Shown: positions 15,728 through 27,583, counted from the first letter of the stretch. The stretch is DNA of 64,000 nt from Fodinibacter sp963833495 (GCA_963833495.1 CAWHYJ010000004.1:1-64000), one strand, 5' to 3'. Program-made: numbers and translations. The notes: generated by a model not told the origin, from the sequence alone.

Positions 15728-18074
15728 TCAATCCTCGCCAGCGCCCGGACCGTCCTGGTCGAGGTCGAGCACCAGGGTCGCGACACCCGCTGCGGCAGAG
15801 GCGGTAGGTCCGGTGCGGGAGCCGAAGGGTCCGGTTGCCCAGGTCAGGCTCCAGCCGTCGCCGAGGTGCTCCAGCCCGTCGATCACTTCTGCCACGACCT
15901 GCATACCGTCGCGGGAGACGGTCAGGGACACCCGCTCGCGGCCTGCGTCGTCGAACAGGTAGGTGGTGCTCGAGGCGCCGTCGGCGAGGTCGAAGACCTC
16001 GAAGTGGGGCGCGACGGCGTCGTCGTAGTCGGGCCGGTCGGCCCGGCTGCCCACGGCGATCACCGCTCCGGGACGCACGAGGAGCGGCAGGGAGTGCACG
16101 TCGTGCCGCTGCCGCACCCAGCCCGGGCCCTCGACCGGCTGCCCGTCGAGCAGGCCCACCCAGCGGCCGCGTGGCACGTAGAGCTCCACGTCGCCCTCGT
16201 CGTCGAAGACCGGGGCGACGAGCAGGTCCGGCCCGAGCATGTACTGGCGGTCGAGCTGGGCGCACGTGCGGTCGTCGGGGAACTCCAGCACCATCGCGCG
16301 CATCATCGGGATGCCGGCGCGGTGCGCCTCGACCGCGCAGCCCCACAGGTACGGCATCAGCCGGTTCTTCAGCTCGGCGAACTCCCTGGTGACGTCGACC
16401 GCTTCCTCGTCGAAGACCCACGGCACCCGGTAGGACTCGGACCCGTGCAGCCGGGAGTGCGAGGACAACAGGCCGAAGGCGGTCCACCGCTTGAACAGGG
16501 CGGCCGAGGGCGTGCCCTCGAACCCACCGATGTCGTGGCTCCAGAAGCCGAAGCCCGCGAGGCCCAGCGAGAGTCCGCCGCGCAGCGACTCGGCCATCGA
16601 CTGGTAGGTCGACTCGCAGTCACCGCCCCAGTGCACCGGGAACTGCTGGCCACCGACCGTGGCCGAGCGGGCGAAGAGCACGGCCTCGCCCTCGCCGCGC
16701 GCCGCGCGCACCTCGTCGAACACCGTCTGGTTGTAGAGGAGCGTGTAGTAGTTGTGCATCAGGGCCGGGTCGGAGCCGTCGTGCCACACGACATCGGTGG
16801 GCACGCGCTCGCCGAAGTCGGTCTTGATGGCGTCGATCCCCGAGTCGAGCAGCGTGCGCACCTTGCCGGCGAACCACGTGCGGGCGGCCGGGTTGGTGAA
16901 GTCGACCAGGCCCATGCCGGCGACCCACTGGTCGGTCTGCCAGACCGAGCCGTCGGCCCGGCGCACGAGGTAGCCCGCCTGCGCCGCCTCCACGAACAGC
17001 GGGGAGCGCTGGCCGAGGTAGGGGTTGATCCACGCGCTGCGCCGTAGGCCCTTCTCGCCCATCCGGCGCAGCATCCCCTCGGGGTCGGGGAAGGCGTCGC
17101 GGTCCCACTCGAAGTCGCACCACTGCAGCGGCTTCATCCAGTAGCAGTCGAAGTGGACGACGCTCAACGGGATGTCGCGCTCTCGCATGCCGTCGACGAA
17201 GTGGGTGACCGTCGCCTCGTCGTAGTCGGTGAGGAAGGACGTCGACAGCCAGAGGCCGAACGACCACCGTGGTGGGAGGGCGGGGCGGCCGGTGAGCGCG
17301 GTGTACTTCTCCACGATCTGGCGGGGAGTGGGGCCGTAGACGACGAGGTACTCCAGCTCGTCGCCCGGCACCGAGAACTGCACGGCCGAGACGACCTCAG
17401 AACACACCTCGAACGACACCCGGCCGGGGCTGTTGACGAAGATGCCGAAGCCGGCGTCGGTCACGAGGAAGGGCAGCGACTTGTAGGCCTGTTCGCTGGC
17501 GGTGCCGCCGTCCTGGTTCCAGGTGTCGACCGACTGGCCGTTCTTGACGAAGGGGCCGAAGCGCTCACCGAGGCCGTAGACGTTCGTGCCGACCGGGAGG
17601 GTGAGGCGCTGCATCAGGTAGCGTCGTTCCGGCGGTGTCGGCGTCCTCGGCGACGTGCATGGAGCCCAGCGCGTTGGCGCCTGCGGTCGCGAGCACGGCA
17701 TCCGGCGAACGGAACTCGAGCTTCCAGGGGCCGTCGACGGCCATCTGCGCGGTGAGGTCGCCGGCGCGCAGCGACACGCTGCCCCCGGCGGGCTCCACCG
17801 CGACCTCACCGGGCGAGGGGTGCAGCTGGAAGTCGGGCACCGGCGAGGTGGTTCGCACCCGATGGGACGCACGCACGGCGACCACGTCGGGGGCCGGTGA
17901 GCTGAGGTCGACGGTGATCGTCGGGGTGTTGAGGTGTGACCCGCGGTGCTCCACGGGCCGGCTCAGGGCGGCGACCGAGATCGTGGAGTCGGAGGTCTCG
18001 ACCGCGAAGGCCTCCTTGGCGTAGGTGGCGGTGACTCCGGGGCGGAGCAGCCAGTAGCCGTCGTTGAACTTCAT
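15728..18074 (-). pseudogene. yicI: GH31 alpha-xylosidase (YicI type) with the frame broken by one extra base
   Basis: Together the two frames encode a full-length family protein of about 781 residues (YicI is about 770) that removes alpha-xylosyl units from isoprimeverose or xyloglucan oligosaccharides. The N-terminal part starts at an ATG at 18074 with GAGGAG upstream (MKFNDGYWLLRPGV) and stays in frame to about 17630, ending in EDADTAG. The rest continues one frame over as ERRYLMQRLTLPVGTNVYGLG. The catalytic centre is intact: KTDFGERVPTD carries the nucleophile Asp and HWGGDCESTYQSMAESL the acid/base Asp. One surplus base near 17628-17635 (GCCGGAAC) explains it. True mutation, sequencing error and frameshifted translation cannot be separated here. 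Confidence 0.85.
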
Positions 18075-18173
18075 CAGTCGCTCCTCGTGTCGGACTACCT
18101 ATGGGTAACTTCAGGCGGCTCGCCAGAACCGTCCAGCCGACTCGCACGCGACGTACAGGCTGGTCGCCACCTA

Positions 18174-18190
18174 TGTGGACGTTGACAACA
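18174..18190. promoter_or_regulatory. ROK-type operator TGTGG-N7-CAACA between GH31 and the sugar ABC transporter
   Basis: Same spacing as the two other palindromes, one mismatch in the left arm. It lies between the divergent alpha-xylosidase and binding-protein genes, 33 bp upstream of the probable -10/-35 region of the transporter operon. Confidence 0.45.
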
Positions 18191-18206
18191 ATATGGTTTC
18201 GAACCC

Positions 18207-18237
18207 TTGACAGTGTGACATCGCGGACTTGTACGCT
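18207..18237 (+). promoter_or_regulatory. Probable promoter of the xyloside transporter operon
   Basis: A consensus -35 box TTGACA (18207-18212) is followed, 19 bases on, by TACGCT (18232-18237), a TANNNT -10 box. The spacer is a little long. Transcription would start about 65 bp before the binding-protein gene, downstream of the palindrome. Confidence 0.4.
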
Positions 18238-18307
18238 GCGCTCATCGACAGGCAGGTGACCGGTTCGGGCCGCCTCGCCGCCACTCTTTCCAAGGGAGCT
18301 TTGACCA

Positions 18308-19384
18308 ATGACGTTCAAAAGAACGGCCACCGTTGCGTTCGTAGCAGCGGCGGGCATCATCACGCTCGCCGGCTGTAGCAGTGACGATTCGGGCAGCGGC
18401 AGCAGTGGCTCTGGCTCAGCCTCGGCGGCAGCCGCGAAGCGCGCCTGCATCATGCTGCCCGACGCCGACTCGTCCTCCCGCTGGGAGAACGGCGACCGGC
18501 CGGCCCTCGAGAAGTCGTTCAAGGAGATCGGCTTCCAGACCGACATCCAGAACGCCCTGAACGACACCGGCAAGTACGCCACCCTCGCGGACCAGCAGCT
18601 CACCAAGGGCTGCTCGGTCATGCTCCTGGTCGACCTCAACGGCGCCGGTGCGCAGGTGATGGACAAGGCCCACGCCCAGGGCGTGCCGGTCATCGCCTAC
18701 GACCGCCCGATCAAGGGTGCCGACTACTATGTTTCCTTCGACAACTTCCATGTCGGTGAGCTCGAGGGCCAGATGATCGTCGACGGCCTCAAGAAGGATG
18801 GCAAGGACCCCAAGACGGCCAAGGTCATCTACATGGGTGGAGACCCGACCGACGGCAACGCCAAGCAGTTCCACGATGGCGCGGACAGCATCATGAGCGC
18901 GGCCGGGATCAAGCCGGCCGCCGAGCCGCCGGGCGTCTGGGACGGCCCGAAGACCGCCGTCAACTTCGAGCAGGCCCTCACCTCCACCGGCGGCAAGGTC
19001 GACGCCGTCTGGGTCGCCAACGACGTCAACGCAGGGGCGGTCATCCAGATCCTCGACAAGAACGGCCTCAAGGTGCCGGTGAGCGGCCAGGACGCCTCGC
19101 CCGTCGGCCTGCAGAACGTGCTGCTGGGCAAGCAGTTCGCCACGGTCTACAAGCCGTTCCAGCTCGAGGCGACCGCCTCGGTCGCCCTGGCCCAGAAGCT
19201 CGCCAACGGTGAGAAGCCGGGCGCCGACAAGAAGACCGACGACGGTGTCCCGTTCCTCGCGATGACCCCGATCGTGGTCGACGTGAAGAACATGCAGAAG
19301 GTGTTCGACGACGGCAACGCCAAGGTCGCCGAGGTGTGCACCGGTCCGGTTGCCGCAGCCTGCACCGCAGCTGGCATCAAGTAA
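18308..19384 (+). CDS. Ribose/xylose-type sugar-binding lipoprotein
   Basis: 358 residues. Signal peptide with lipobox LAGCSS near residue 23, then a Ser/Gly linker. The mature part is a periplasmic-binding-protein type 1 fold (RACIMLPDADSSSRWENGDRPALEKSF; VPVIAYDRPIKGADYYVSFDN; VDAVWVANDVNAGAVIQIL; VSGQDASPVGLQNVLLGKQFATVYKP), closest to XylF/ChvE-type binders. AAGGGAG precedes the ATG by 8 bases. First gene of an import operon with a single-domain ATPase and a permease, divergent from the alpha-xylosidase, so the ligand may be xylose or a xylosyl disaccharide. Confidence 0.92.
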   Translation: MTFKRTATVAFVAAAGIITLAGCSSDDSGSGSSGSGSASAAAAKRACIMLPDADSSSRWENGDRPALEKSFKEIGFQTDIQNALNDTGKYATLADQQLTKGCSVMLLVDLNGAGAQVMDKAHAQGVPVIAYDRPIKGADYYVSFDNFHVGELEGQMIVDGLKKDGKDPKTAKVIYMGGDPTDGNAKQFHDGADSIMSAAGIKPAAEPPGVWDGPKTAVNFEQALTSTGGKVDAVWVANDVNAGAVIQILDKNGLKVPVSGQDASPVGLQNVLLGKQFATVYKPFQLEATASVALAQKLANGEKPGADKKTDDGVPFLAMTPIVVDVKNMQKVFDDGNAKVAEVCTGPVAAACTAAGIK

Positions 19385-19416
19385 CAACAGACGGTTCGCG
19401 CAACCGATGTGACGCA

Positions 19417-19467
19417 TCGACCGTGGTGTGGCCGGCAGGGGTATCCCTCCGGCCGCACCACGGTCGA
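19417..19467 (+). terminator. 19-bp hairpin after the binding-protein gene
   Basis: Arms 19417-19435 and 19449-19467 pair over all 19 positions with one G-T wobble, around a 13-base loop that itself contains AGGG/CCCT. It fills the 193-bp gap before the ATPase gene. Probably a 3' stabiliser or partial terminator giving excess binding protein. Confidence 0.55.
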
Positions 19468-19577
19468 CACTTGTCACCTGTAACCCAGGCACGTCAAGGG
19501 CGACGGTCGTGGTGTCCAGGACACCGGAGCCGGTCCCAGGCGTGTGGACAGCTCGACCTACAGCCGCAGGAGTGGCG

Positions 19578-20336
19578 ATGAGTGCACTGATCGAACTCGA
19601 AGACATCCGCAAGAGCTTCGGCCCCGTCGACGTCCTCAAAGGCGTGACGATGTCGGTTTACCCGGGCAAGGTGTCCGCCCTGGTGGGAGACAACGGGGCC
19701 GGCAAGTCGACCCTGATCAAGGGACTCTCCGGAGCCCAGCCCTACGACGAGGGGCAGGTGAGGTTCGAGGGCAACCCGGTCACCATCGGCACCCCCCACG
19801 ACGCGTCCGGCCTCGGCATCGAGGTCGTCTACCAGGACCTCGCCCTCTGCGAGAACCTCGACATCGTCAACAACATGTTCCTCGGCCGAGAGCGCACCGC
19901 GCACGGCATGCTCGACCAGCCGGACATGGAGGGCGCCGCGGCCCGCACCCTGCAGTCCCTGTCGGTGCGCACCCTGAAGTCGGTGCGCCAGAAGGTCTCC
20001 TCGCTCTCCGGTGGTCAGCGCCAGACGGTCGCGATCGCCCGGGCGGTGCTGCAGGAGGCCAAGGTCGTCATCCTCGACGAGCCCACGGCGGCGTTGGGTG
20101 TGGCTCAGACCGAGCAGGTGCTGGCGCTGGTGCGCCGGCTGGCCGACTCCGGCACGGCGGTACTCATCATCAGCCACAACCTCGCAGACGTCTTCGAGGT
20201 GGCCGACTACATCAACGTGCTCTACCTCGGCACGATGGTGGCGCAGCTCGAGACGAAGGACACCACCTACGACGAGGTCGTCGGCTGGATCACCGGAAGC
20301 AAGATCAAGGACCCGGCCGTAGTGGAAGGCGTTTGA
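19578..20336 (+). CDS. Sugar ABC transporter ATP-binding protein (single domain)
   Basis: 252 residues with one complete ABC cassette: Walker A GDNGAGKST near residue 40, signature LSGGQRQ, Walker B VVILDEPTAA, then SHN with the switch His. CUT2-type importers often use a double-cassette ATPase (XylG, RbsA); this is the half-size version, which must dimerise. The ATG at 19578 follows AGGAG; a longer N-terminal reading is not supported. One base separates its stop from the permease start. Confidence 0.92.
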   Translation: MSALIELEDIRKSFGPVDVLKGVTMSVYPGKVSALVGDNGAGKSTLIKGLSGAQPYDEGQVRFEGNPVTIGTPHDASGLGIEVVYQDLALCENLDIVNNMFLGRERTAHGMLDQPDMEGAAARTLQSLSVRTLKSVRQKVSSLSGGQRQTVAIARAVLQEAKVVILDEPTAALGVAQTEQVLALVRRLADSGTAVLIISHNLADVFEVADYINVLYLGTMVAQLETKDTTYDEVVGWITGSKIKDPAVVEGV

Positions 20337-20337
20337 G

Positions 20338-21618
20338 ATGACCGACACCCGCACTGAGTCCGACGCCGACGCCGGCGCAGCAGCCGTCCAGGCGATCGCC
20401 ACCGGCTACGAGGGCAGCATCAGCGAGCAGTTCCAGAACTACTTCCGCCGGGTGCGTTCCGGTGAGATGGGCATGCTCCCGGCGCTTGCCGGCGTGCTCG
20501 TCCTCGGCGTGCTGTTCTCGTTCCTGAGCGAGTTCTTCCTCACCAACAAGAACATCGCCAACCTGCTGACCCAGACGGCGTCGCTGATGATCCTGGCGAT
20601 CGCCCTGACCTTCCTGCTGATCATGGCCGAGATCGACCTCTCGGCCGGCATCACCGGCGGCGTCGGCATGGCCGTGTTCATCCGGCTGGTCAACGACCAG
20701 CACCTGAACTGGGTCCTGGCCCTCGTCGTCTCCCTGCTGGTCGGCTGCGTGATCGGCGCCTCCATCGGGTTCTTCGTCGCCAGGATCGGGGTTCCGTCGT
20801 TCGTCGTGACCCTCGCACTCTTCCTGGCGTTCCAGGGTCTGATGCTGGTGATGCTGGGCGACGCCGGGTCGTACCGCATCGAGACCCCCGCCGTCGTCGC
20901 CATCATGAACAAGAACATGCCCATCTGGGCCGGCTGGGTGATGTTCGTGGTCGTCTGCGTGGTCTCACTGGCCACCTCGTTCTACGACCGCGGGCGGCGC
21001 CAGAGGTACAAGATGCCGGTGCGTCCGATCAGCATGCTGTGGCTGCAGTTCGGGGCCGTCGTGCTGGGCGTGGGCTTCCTGGTGTTCTTCCTGAACCAGA
21101 ACCGCTCCACCGGCGCGTTCGTGGTCGAGGGCGTGCCGATCGTGGTGCCGCTCGCCCTGGCGATCCTCTGGGCCGGGCAGCTCGTCCTCGACCGCACCCG
21201 CTTCGGCCTGCACATCTACGCCGTGGGCGGTAACCCGGAAGGTGCCCGCCGTGCGGGCATCAACGTCACGCGGGTGCGCGTCTCCGCGTTCATCATCTGT
21301 TCGACGCTGGCGGTGGTCGCCGGGCTGTTCACCGTCAGCCAGGTGGGTGTCGTGCAGTCCTCGACCGGCCGCGACGTCGTGCTGTCCGGTGTGGGTGCTG
21401 CCGTGATCGGCGGTGTCAGCCTCTTCGGTGGCCGGGGCCGCCTGATGCAGGCCACCGTCGGTGCGTTCCTCATCTCGATGATCACCAACGGCCTGGGCCT
21501 GCTCGGCTACTCCGCCGGCATCACGTTCATCGTCACCGGCGGCGTGCTCATGCTCGCGGCCACCATCGACGCGCTGACTCGCAAGCGGGCCGGCTCGACC
21601 TCGCTGGCGCGCACGTGA
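20338..21618 (+). CDS. Sugar ABC transporter permease, XylH/RbsC type
   Basis: 426 residues and about ten hydrophobic segments, after a polar N-terminus of about 45 residues. The diagnostic stretch YAVGGNPEGARRAGINVTRVRVSAFIICSTLAVVAG is the CUT2 permease loop, followed by SGVGAAVIGGVSLFGGRGR. A charged insert (YDRGRRQRYKMPVRP) divides the middle. It completes the importer started at 18308. The GH43 gene begins 38 bp downstream. Confidence 0.92.
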   Translation: MTDTRTESDADAGAAAVQAIATGYEGSISEQFQNYFRRVRSGEMGMLPALAGVLVLGVLFSFLSEFFLTNKNIANLLTQTASLMILAIALTFLLIMAEIDLSAGITGGVGMAVFIRLVNDQHLNWVLALVVSLLVGCVIGASIGFFVARIGVPSFVVTLALFLAFQGLMLVMLGDAGSYRIETPAVVAIMNKNMPIWAGWVMFVVVCVVSLATSFYDRGRRQRYKMPVRPISMLWLQFGAVVLGVGFLVFFLNQNRSTGAFVVEGVPIVVPLALAILWAGQLVLDRTRFGLHIYAVGGNPEGARRAGINVTRVRVSAFIICSTLAVVAGLFTVSQVGVVQSSTGRDVVLSGVGAAVIGGVSLFGGRGRLMQATVGAFLISMITNGLGLLGYSAGITFIVTGGVLMLAATIDALTRKRAGSTSLART

Positions 21619-21655
21619 CAGAAGTGCATCGAGGGTCGACGGCGAGCCGTCGTCC

Positions 21656-23322
21656 GTGATCCACAACCCGGTCATCCCCGGTTTTCACCCCGACCCGTCG
21701 GTGGTGCGAACCGGGGATGACTACTTCCTGGCCACGTCGACATTCGTCTGGGACCCCGGCATCCGGCTGTTCCACTCGCGCGACCTGCAACGGTGGGACC
21801 TCGTCGGGCACGCCCTGCCACCGGGTACCCACGACTTCCGGGGCCTGGCCGGCCACGAGGGTGTCTGGGCGCCGGACCTGAGCCATGACGCCGCGACCGG
21901 CACGTTCTACCTGACCTACTCGGTGGTGCGCAGCACCGCGGCGCGCTACTTCGACGTCGACAACTACGTGGTCACCGCACCGGCCGTCGAGGGTCCGTGG
22001 ACGGCCCCGGCATACCTGCACAGTGTCGGGTTCGACCCGTCCCTCTTCCACGACGACGACGGGCGGCACTGGCTCGTGGCGCTGGAGTGGGACCCGCGCC
22101 AGGGTTACGAGCACCCGGGGGCCATCGTGCTCGACGAGTACGACCCGCAGCGCGGCGGCCTCGTGGGGGAGTCGCGCCGCATCTACCGTGGCGGATCCGA
22201 CCGAGGCTGCCTCGAGGCCCCGCACCTGTACCGGCACGACAGCCGCTACTACCTGATGGCCGCCGAGGGAGGCACCGGCTACGCGCACGGTGTGACGCTG
22301 GCCCGGTCCGCTGCGCTCGAGGGTCCCTACGAGGCGGACCCGCTCAACCCGTTCCTCACGAGCAACACCGCGCACATCGAGGGGCGGGGTGACCCCGACC
22401 ACCTCAAGCCGCGGTTCTTCAACCCGGACGCCGCGCTGCAGAAGGCGGGTCACGGCTCGCTGGTCAGCACCCCGTCGGGCGAGTGGTACGTGGCGCACCT
22501 CTGCGCGCGACCGGTCGGACCCGCTCACCGGTGCACGTTGGGCCGGGAAACTGCTGTGCAACAGGTTTATTGGTCGGATGACGGGTGGCTCCGCCTGAGC
22601 ACGGGAGGGACCGTGGCGCAGCTGGAGACCCCGTCGCCAGCAGACACGCCCCCGAACGATGGCCCCGTCGATCTCGGCCGGCACACCGAGTTCCGCGGCC
22701 CCGGTCTCGACCCGTGGATCTCGACCCTGCGACGCCCGGCGGCCGACGACTGGCTGCGAGTGGGCGGCGACGGGCCGGGGCTTCGGCTGCGGGGTGGCCA
22801 GGCCGTGACGTCACGCCAGGAGAGCTCGGTGGTGGCGACGCCGCTGCAGGCGTTCGTGGCCTCGGTCGAGACCCGCGTCGACGTGGCGCCGCGGCACTTC
22901 TCGGAGTCGGCCGGGCTCGTCGTCGTCTACGACGAGCGGAACCTCCTGTTCGCCCGCCTCTACGCCAGCGAGAGCCTCGGATGCCGTGTCGTAGCGGTGC
23001 TCTCGGTGGAGGCGGGCGTCAAGACCGAGCACCTCGACACGCGGCAACCGCTTCCGGACGGCCCGATCGTGCTCGGTGCCGACGTAGACGTCGACGTCGT
23101 CCGCTTCTGGTGGGCACCCGGCGAGGCACCGGATGACCGCCGACCACTCGGGCCGTCCCTGGACGCCACGTTCATGTCCGACGAGGCCGTCGACGGCTTC
23201 ACCGGCACCATGGTGGGGCTCGCGTGCGTCGACGGGTACCGACGCGACCTCGAGGCGACGTTCGACCGCTTCGAGCTGCGCTACCCCGAGGAGGGACATC
23301 GTCCGCCGGCAGGCAGAATTCG

Positions 23323-23326
<4 letters not shown>
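21656..23326 (+). CDS. GH43 beta-xylosidase with C-terminal beta-sandwich
   Basis: 556 residues. The five-bladed catalytic domain starts at once (IHNPVIPGFHPDPSVVRTGDDYFLATST, containing the general-base Asp). It continues with APDLSHD and GFDPSLFHDDDGRHWL, and has the acid Glu in CLEAPHLYRHD. From about residue 340 a lectin-like sandwich domain follows (AGLVVVYDERNLLFARLY). No signal peptide: it acts on imported xylo-oligosaccharides, cutting beta-xylosyl or arabinosyl ends. Starts at a GTG with no other in-frame start upstream. Its stop overlaps the next gene by four bases. Confidence 0.93.
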
Positions 23327-24900
<1,574 letters not shown>

Positions 24901-24931
24901 TCCGACGACGGTCGGAGGCCGTTCCCTCGCA

Positions 24932-24937
24932 TAGCAT
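24932..24937 (+). promoter_or_regulatory. -10 box TAGCAT, six bases before a GTG start
   Basis: TAGCAT-N6-GTG marks a leaderless start for the following gene and separates it from the sugar operon. Confidence 0.5.
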
Positions 24938-24943
24938 CGCGAG

Positions 24944-25834
24944 GTGCCCCCGACCGATACCTCGCGCTGCTCCGCCGCGTCCCTGCGCCGGGGCGACCCA
25001 CAGGCCGGCACCGCCCCCGTCGCGTCGCGCTGGTTGCTCATCGAGCACCAGGGCCCCTGGGCCAAGAAGCCGACCGACACCGAGCCGCTGTTCGGTGCGG
25101 TCGGTGCCGAGGTGGACGCGCGCGCCGCGTCGTTCGGCGGCAAGGTGCTGCTCGTGCGCCGCCCCGGCCGCCGCGCGCCGGGTGCGGAGGAGCAGCACTG
25201 GTTCGCCGTCGACACGGTGCGTCGCACCCAGGTCCGCGGCACCTGGCGCAGCGCCGCCGACCTGCTCGAGGCGGCCCGCGCCCTGGGGGCCGCTCTCTCG
25301 GCCAGCCACGAGGAGGCCGAGCCGATGGTGCTCGTGTGCACGCACGGCATCCGCGACGCCTGCTGCGCCGTGCGCGGGCGGCCGATCGTCAATACCCTCG
25401 CGCGCGCCTTCCCCGACCAGGTCTGGGAGACCACGCACCTGGGCGGGCACCGGTTCGCCGGCACCCTGCTCACGCTGCCCGACGGCGCCTGCTTCGGCCG
25501 GCTCGACCCGGCATCCGCGGCCGAGGTGGTCGGCGCCCACCGGCAGGGCCGCACCGACCCGGCGCACCTGCGGGGGACGACCCGGTGGGAGCCGGCGGTG
25601 CAGGCCGCCCTCGTCGCGGCGCTCGACGCGCACGGCCCGGCAGCCGCCGACGACCTCGTGCCGGGGGTCGTCGAGGTCGACGGCGAGCGAACGACGGTCG
25701 AGGTGCTGGGCCGCGCGCCGCTGCCCGAGCTGACCGTCGTCGATGTCGTGACGGAGGCGCTGCCCGACGCCGCGCTGAGCTGCGGCGACCGGCCCAAGCC
25801 ACACGTCGCCCAGCGGGCCAGCGTGCGCGCCTAG
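24944..25834 (+). CDS. Sucrase/ferredoxin-like family protein
   Basis: 296 residues. The N-terminal region holds CSAASLRRGDP. The thioredoxin-like ferredoxin domain has CTHGIRDACCAVRGRPI near residue 135, whose cysteines would hold a 2Fe-2S cluster, then TTHLGGHRFAGTLLTLPDG with the conserved histidine motif. Proteins of this family are found widely in actinobacteria; their role is unsettled despite the name. GTG start without a ribosome-binding site, preceded by TAGCAT. Not part of the sugar operon by promoter evidence. Confidence 0.85.
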   Translation: MPPTDTSRCSAASLRRGDPQAGTAPVASRWLLIEHQGPWAKKPTDTEPLFGAVGAEVDARAASFGGKVLLVRRPGRRAPGAEEQHWFAVDTVRRTQVRGTWRSAADLLEAARALGAALSASHEEAEPMVLVCTHGIRDACCAVRGRPIVNTLARAFPDQVWETTHLGGHRFAGTLLTLPDGACFGRLDPASAAEVVGAHRQGRTDPAHLRGTTRWEPAVQAALVAALDAHGPAAADDLVPGVVEVDGERTTVEVLGRAPLPELTVVDVVTEALPDAALSCGDRPKPHVAQRASVRA

Positions 25835-25870
25835 GTTCCCCCGCCGCGGCCGCGGTGCCAGCATGGGCCC

Positions 25871-27583
25871 ATGAGCGCGACGGAGCGGTACCGCGAGGCA
25901 CGTGACCTGCTGATCTCCCTGCGGGGGCGCCACGACGAGGCGCTCGAGCGGTTCGTCTGGCCCGACGTGGGCGAGCAGTTCAACTGGGCGGTCGACTGGT
26001 TCGACGCCATGGCTCGCGGCAACGACGCACCGGCACTCGTCGTGGTGGCCGAGGACGGCTCGAGCGAGGAGGTCAGCTTCGACGCGATGGCGGCCCGCTC
26101 CGACCGGGTGGGGCGGTGGTTGCTCGGGCTGGGCGTCGGGCGCGGCGACCCGGTGCTGCTCATGCTCGGCAACCGCGCCGAGCTGTGGGACGTCATGCTC
26201 GCTGTGATGAAGATCGGCGCCGTCATCGTGCCGACCGCCACCGCGGCGGGTGCGGCCGACCTCGCCGACCGGGTGGCCCGCAGCGGCGCCCGCGCCGTCG
26301 TCACGACCCCCGACCAGACCGAGAAGTTCGGCGACCTCGGCGCCGACCTGGTGCGGGTCAGCGTGGGCGCCACCGACGGCTGGGCCGACCTGGGTGACGC
26401 GTATGCCGTCGACGTCGAGCCGCTGCCGCACCCGGGCACCGCCCCCGGCGACCCGCTGCTCCTCTACTTCACCTCGGGCACCACCGCACGGCCCAAGCTG
26501 GTCGAGCACACCCAGGTGTCGTACCCCGTCGGCCACCTCTCCACGGCCTACTGGCTCGGCCTGCAGCCCGGTGACCGGCACCTCAACCTGTCCAGCCCCG
26601 GCTGGGCCAAGCACGCCTGGTCGTGCTTCTTCGCCCCCTGGATCGCGGAGTCGACCGTCGTCGTGCTGTCCTACGCGCGGTTCGACGCCGCCCGGCTGCT
26701 CGACGTGCTGCGCGACCACGAGGTCACCAGCTTCTGCGCGCCGCCCACGGTGTGGCGGATGCTCATCAACGCCGACCTGTCCGGCGGTCCGGGAGGGCTG
26801 CGCGAGGTGGTGGGCGCGGGCGAGCCGCTCAACCCCGAGGTCATCGAGCAGGTGCGCCGCGCGTGGGGGCTGGACCTGCGCGACGGATACGGACAGACCG
26901 AGATGACGGCCGCTGTCGGCAACACTCCGGGGTCGCCGCTCAAGCCCGGCTCGATGGGCCGGCCGCTCCCGGGGGTGCCCGTCGTCCTGGTCGACCCGCT
27001 CACCGACCAGCGCGTCGACGGCCCGGGCGAGGGCGAGCTGTGCCTCGACCTGGCCACCCACCCGTTGCCGCTGATGACCGGATACTCGGGCGACAACGCC
27101 CGCAACGAGGAGGCGATGGCCGGCGGCTGGTACCACACCGGCGACGTGGCGACCCGTGACGCCGACGGCTACATCACCTACGTCGGGCGCACCGACGACG
27201 TCTTCAAGGCCAGCGACTACAAGATCAGCCCGTTCGAGGTCGAGTCGGTGCTCATCGAGCACCCCGCGGTCGCCGAGGCCGCGGTGGTGCCGGCGCCGGA
27301 TGCCGTGCGCCTGGCGGTGCCGAAGGCGTACGTCGTGCTCGCCCCTGGCCACGAGCCGACGGAGGAGACGGCGCGCTCCATCCTCAAGTACGCGCGCGAG
27401 CACCTCCAGCCCTGGCAGCGGGTGCGCCGGCTGGAGTTCTCCGAGCTGCCCAAGACGATCTCGGGCAAGATCCGCCGGGTCGAGCTGCGGGCCCGCGAGG
27501 AGGAGCTGGCCGGTGACCGGCCGGTCGAGGGCACCCACGGCACCGAGTGGCGCGACGACATGTTCCCCGACCTGAAGTCCTGA
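25871..27583 (+). CDS. AMP-binding acyl-CoA synthetase (medium-chain type)
   Basis: 570 residues. The adenylation motif LLLYFTSGTTARPKLVEHT is near residue 200; GYGQTE and GWYHTGDVATRDADGYITYVGRTDDVFK follow; the catalytic Lys is in KTISGKIRRVEL near the end. Forms acyl-AMP, then acyl-CoA, from a carboxylic acid; the layout resembles ACSM-type medium-chain or aromatic acid enzymes. The ATG is preceded at six bases by CAGCAT, a weak -10-like box, and no ribosome-binding site. Faces the metallophosphoesterase gene across a hairpin. Confidence 0.88.
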   Translation: MSATERYREARDLLISLRGRHDEALERFVWPDVGEQFNWAVDWFDAMARGNDAPALVVVAEDGSSEEVSFDAMAARSDRVGRWLLGLGVGRGDPVLLMLGNRAELWDVMLAVMKIGAVIVPTATAAGAADLADRVARSGARAVVTTPDQTEKFGDLGADLVRVSVGATDGWADLGDAYAVDVEPLPHPGTAPGDPLLLYFTSGTTARPKLVEHTQVSYPVGHLSTAYWLGLQPGDRHLNLSSPGWAKHAWSCFFAPWIAESTVVVLSYARFDAARLLDVLRDHEVTSFCAPPTVWRMLINADLSGGPGGLREVVGAGEPLNPEVIEQVRRAWGLDLRDGYGQTEMTAAVGNTPGSPLKPGSMGRPLPGVPVVLVDPLTDQRVDGPGEGELCLDLATHPLPLMTGYSGDNARNEEAMAGGWYHTGDVATRDADGYITYVGRTDDVFKASDYKISPFEVESVLIEHPAVAEAAVVPAPDAVRLAVPKAYVVLAPGHEPTEETARSILKYAREHLQPWQRVRRLEFSELPKTISGKIRRVELRAREEELAGDRPVEGTHGTEWRDDMFPDLKS

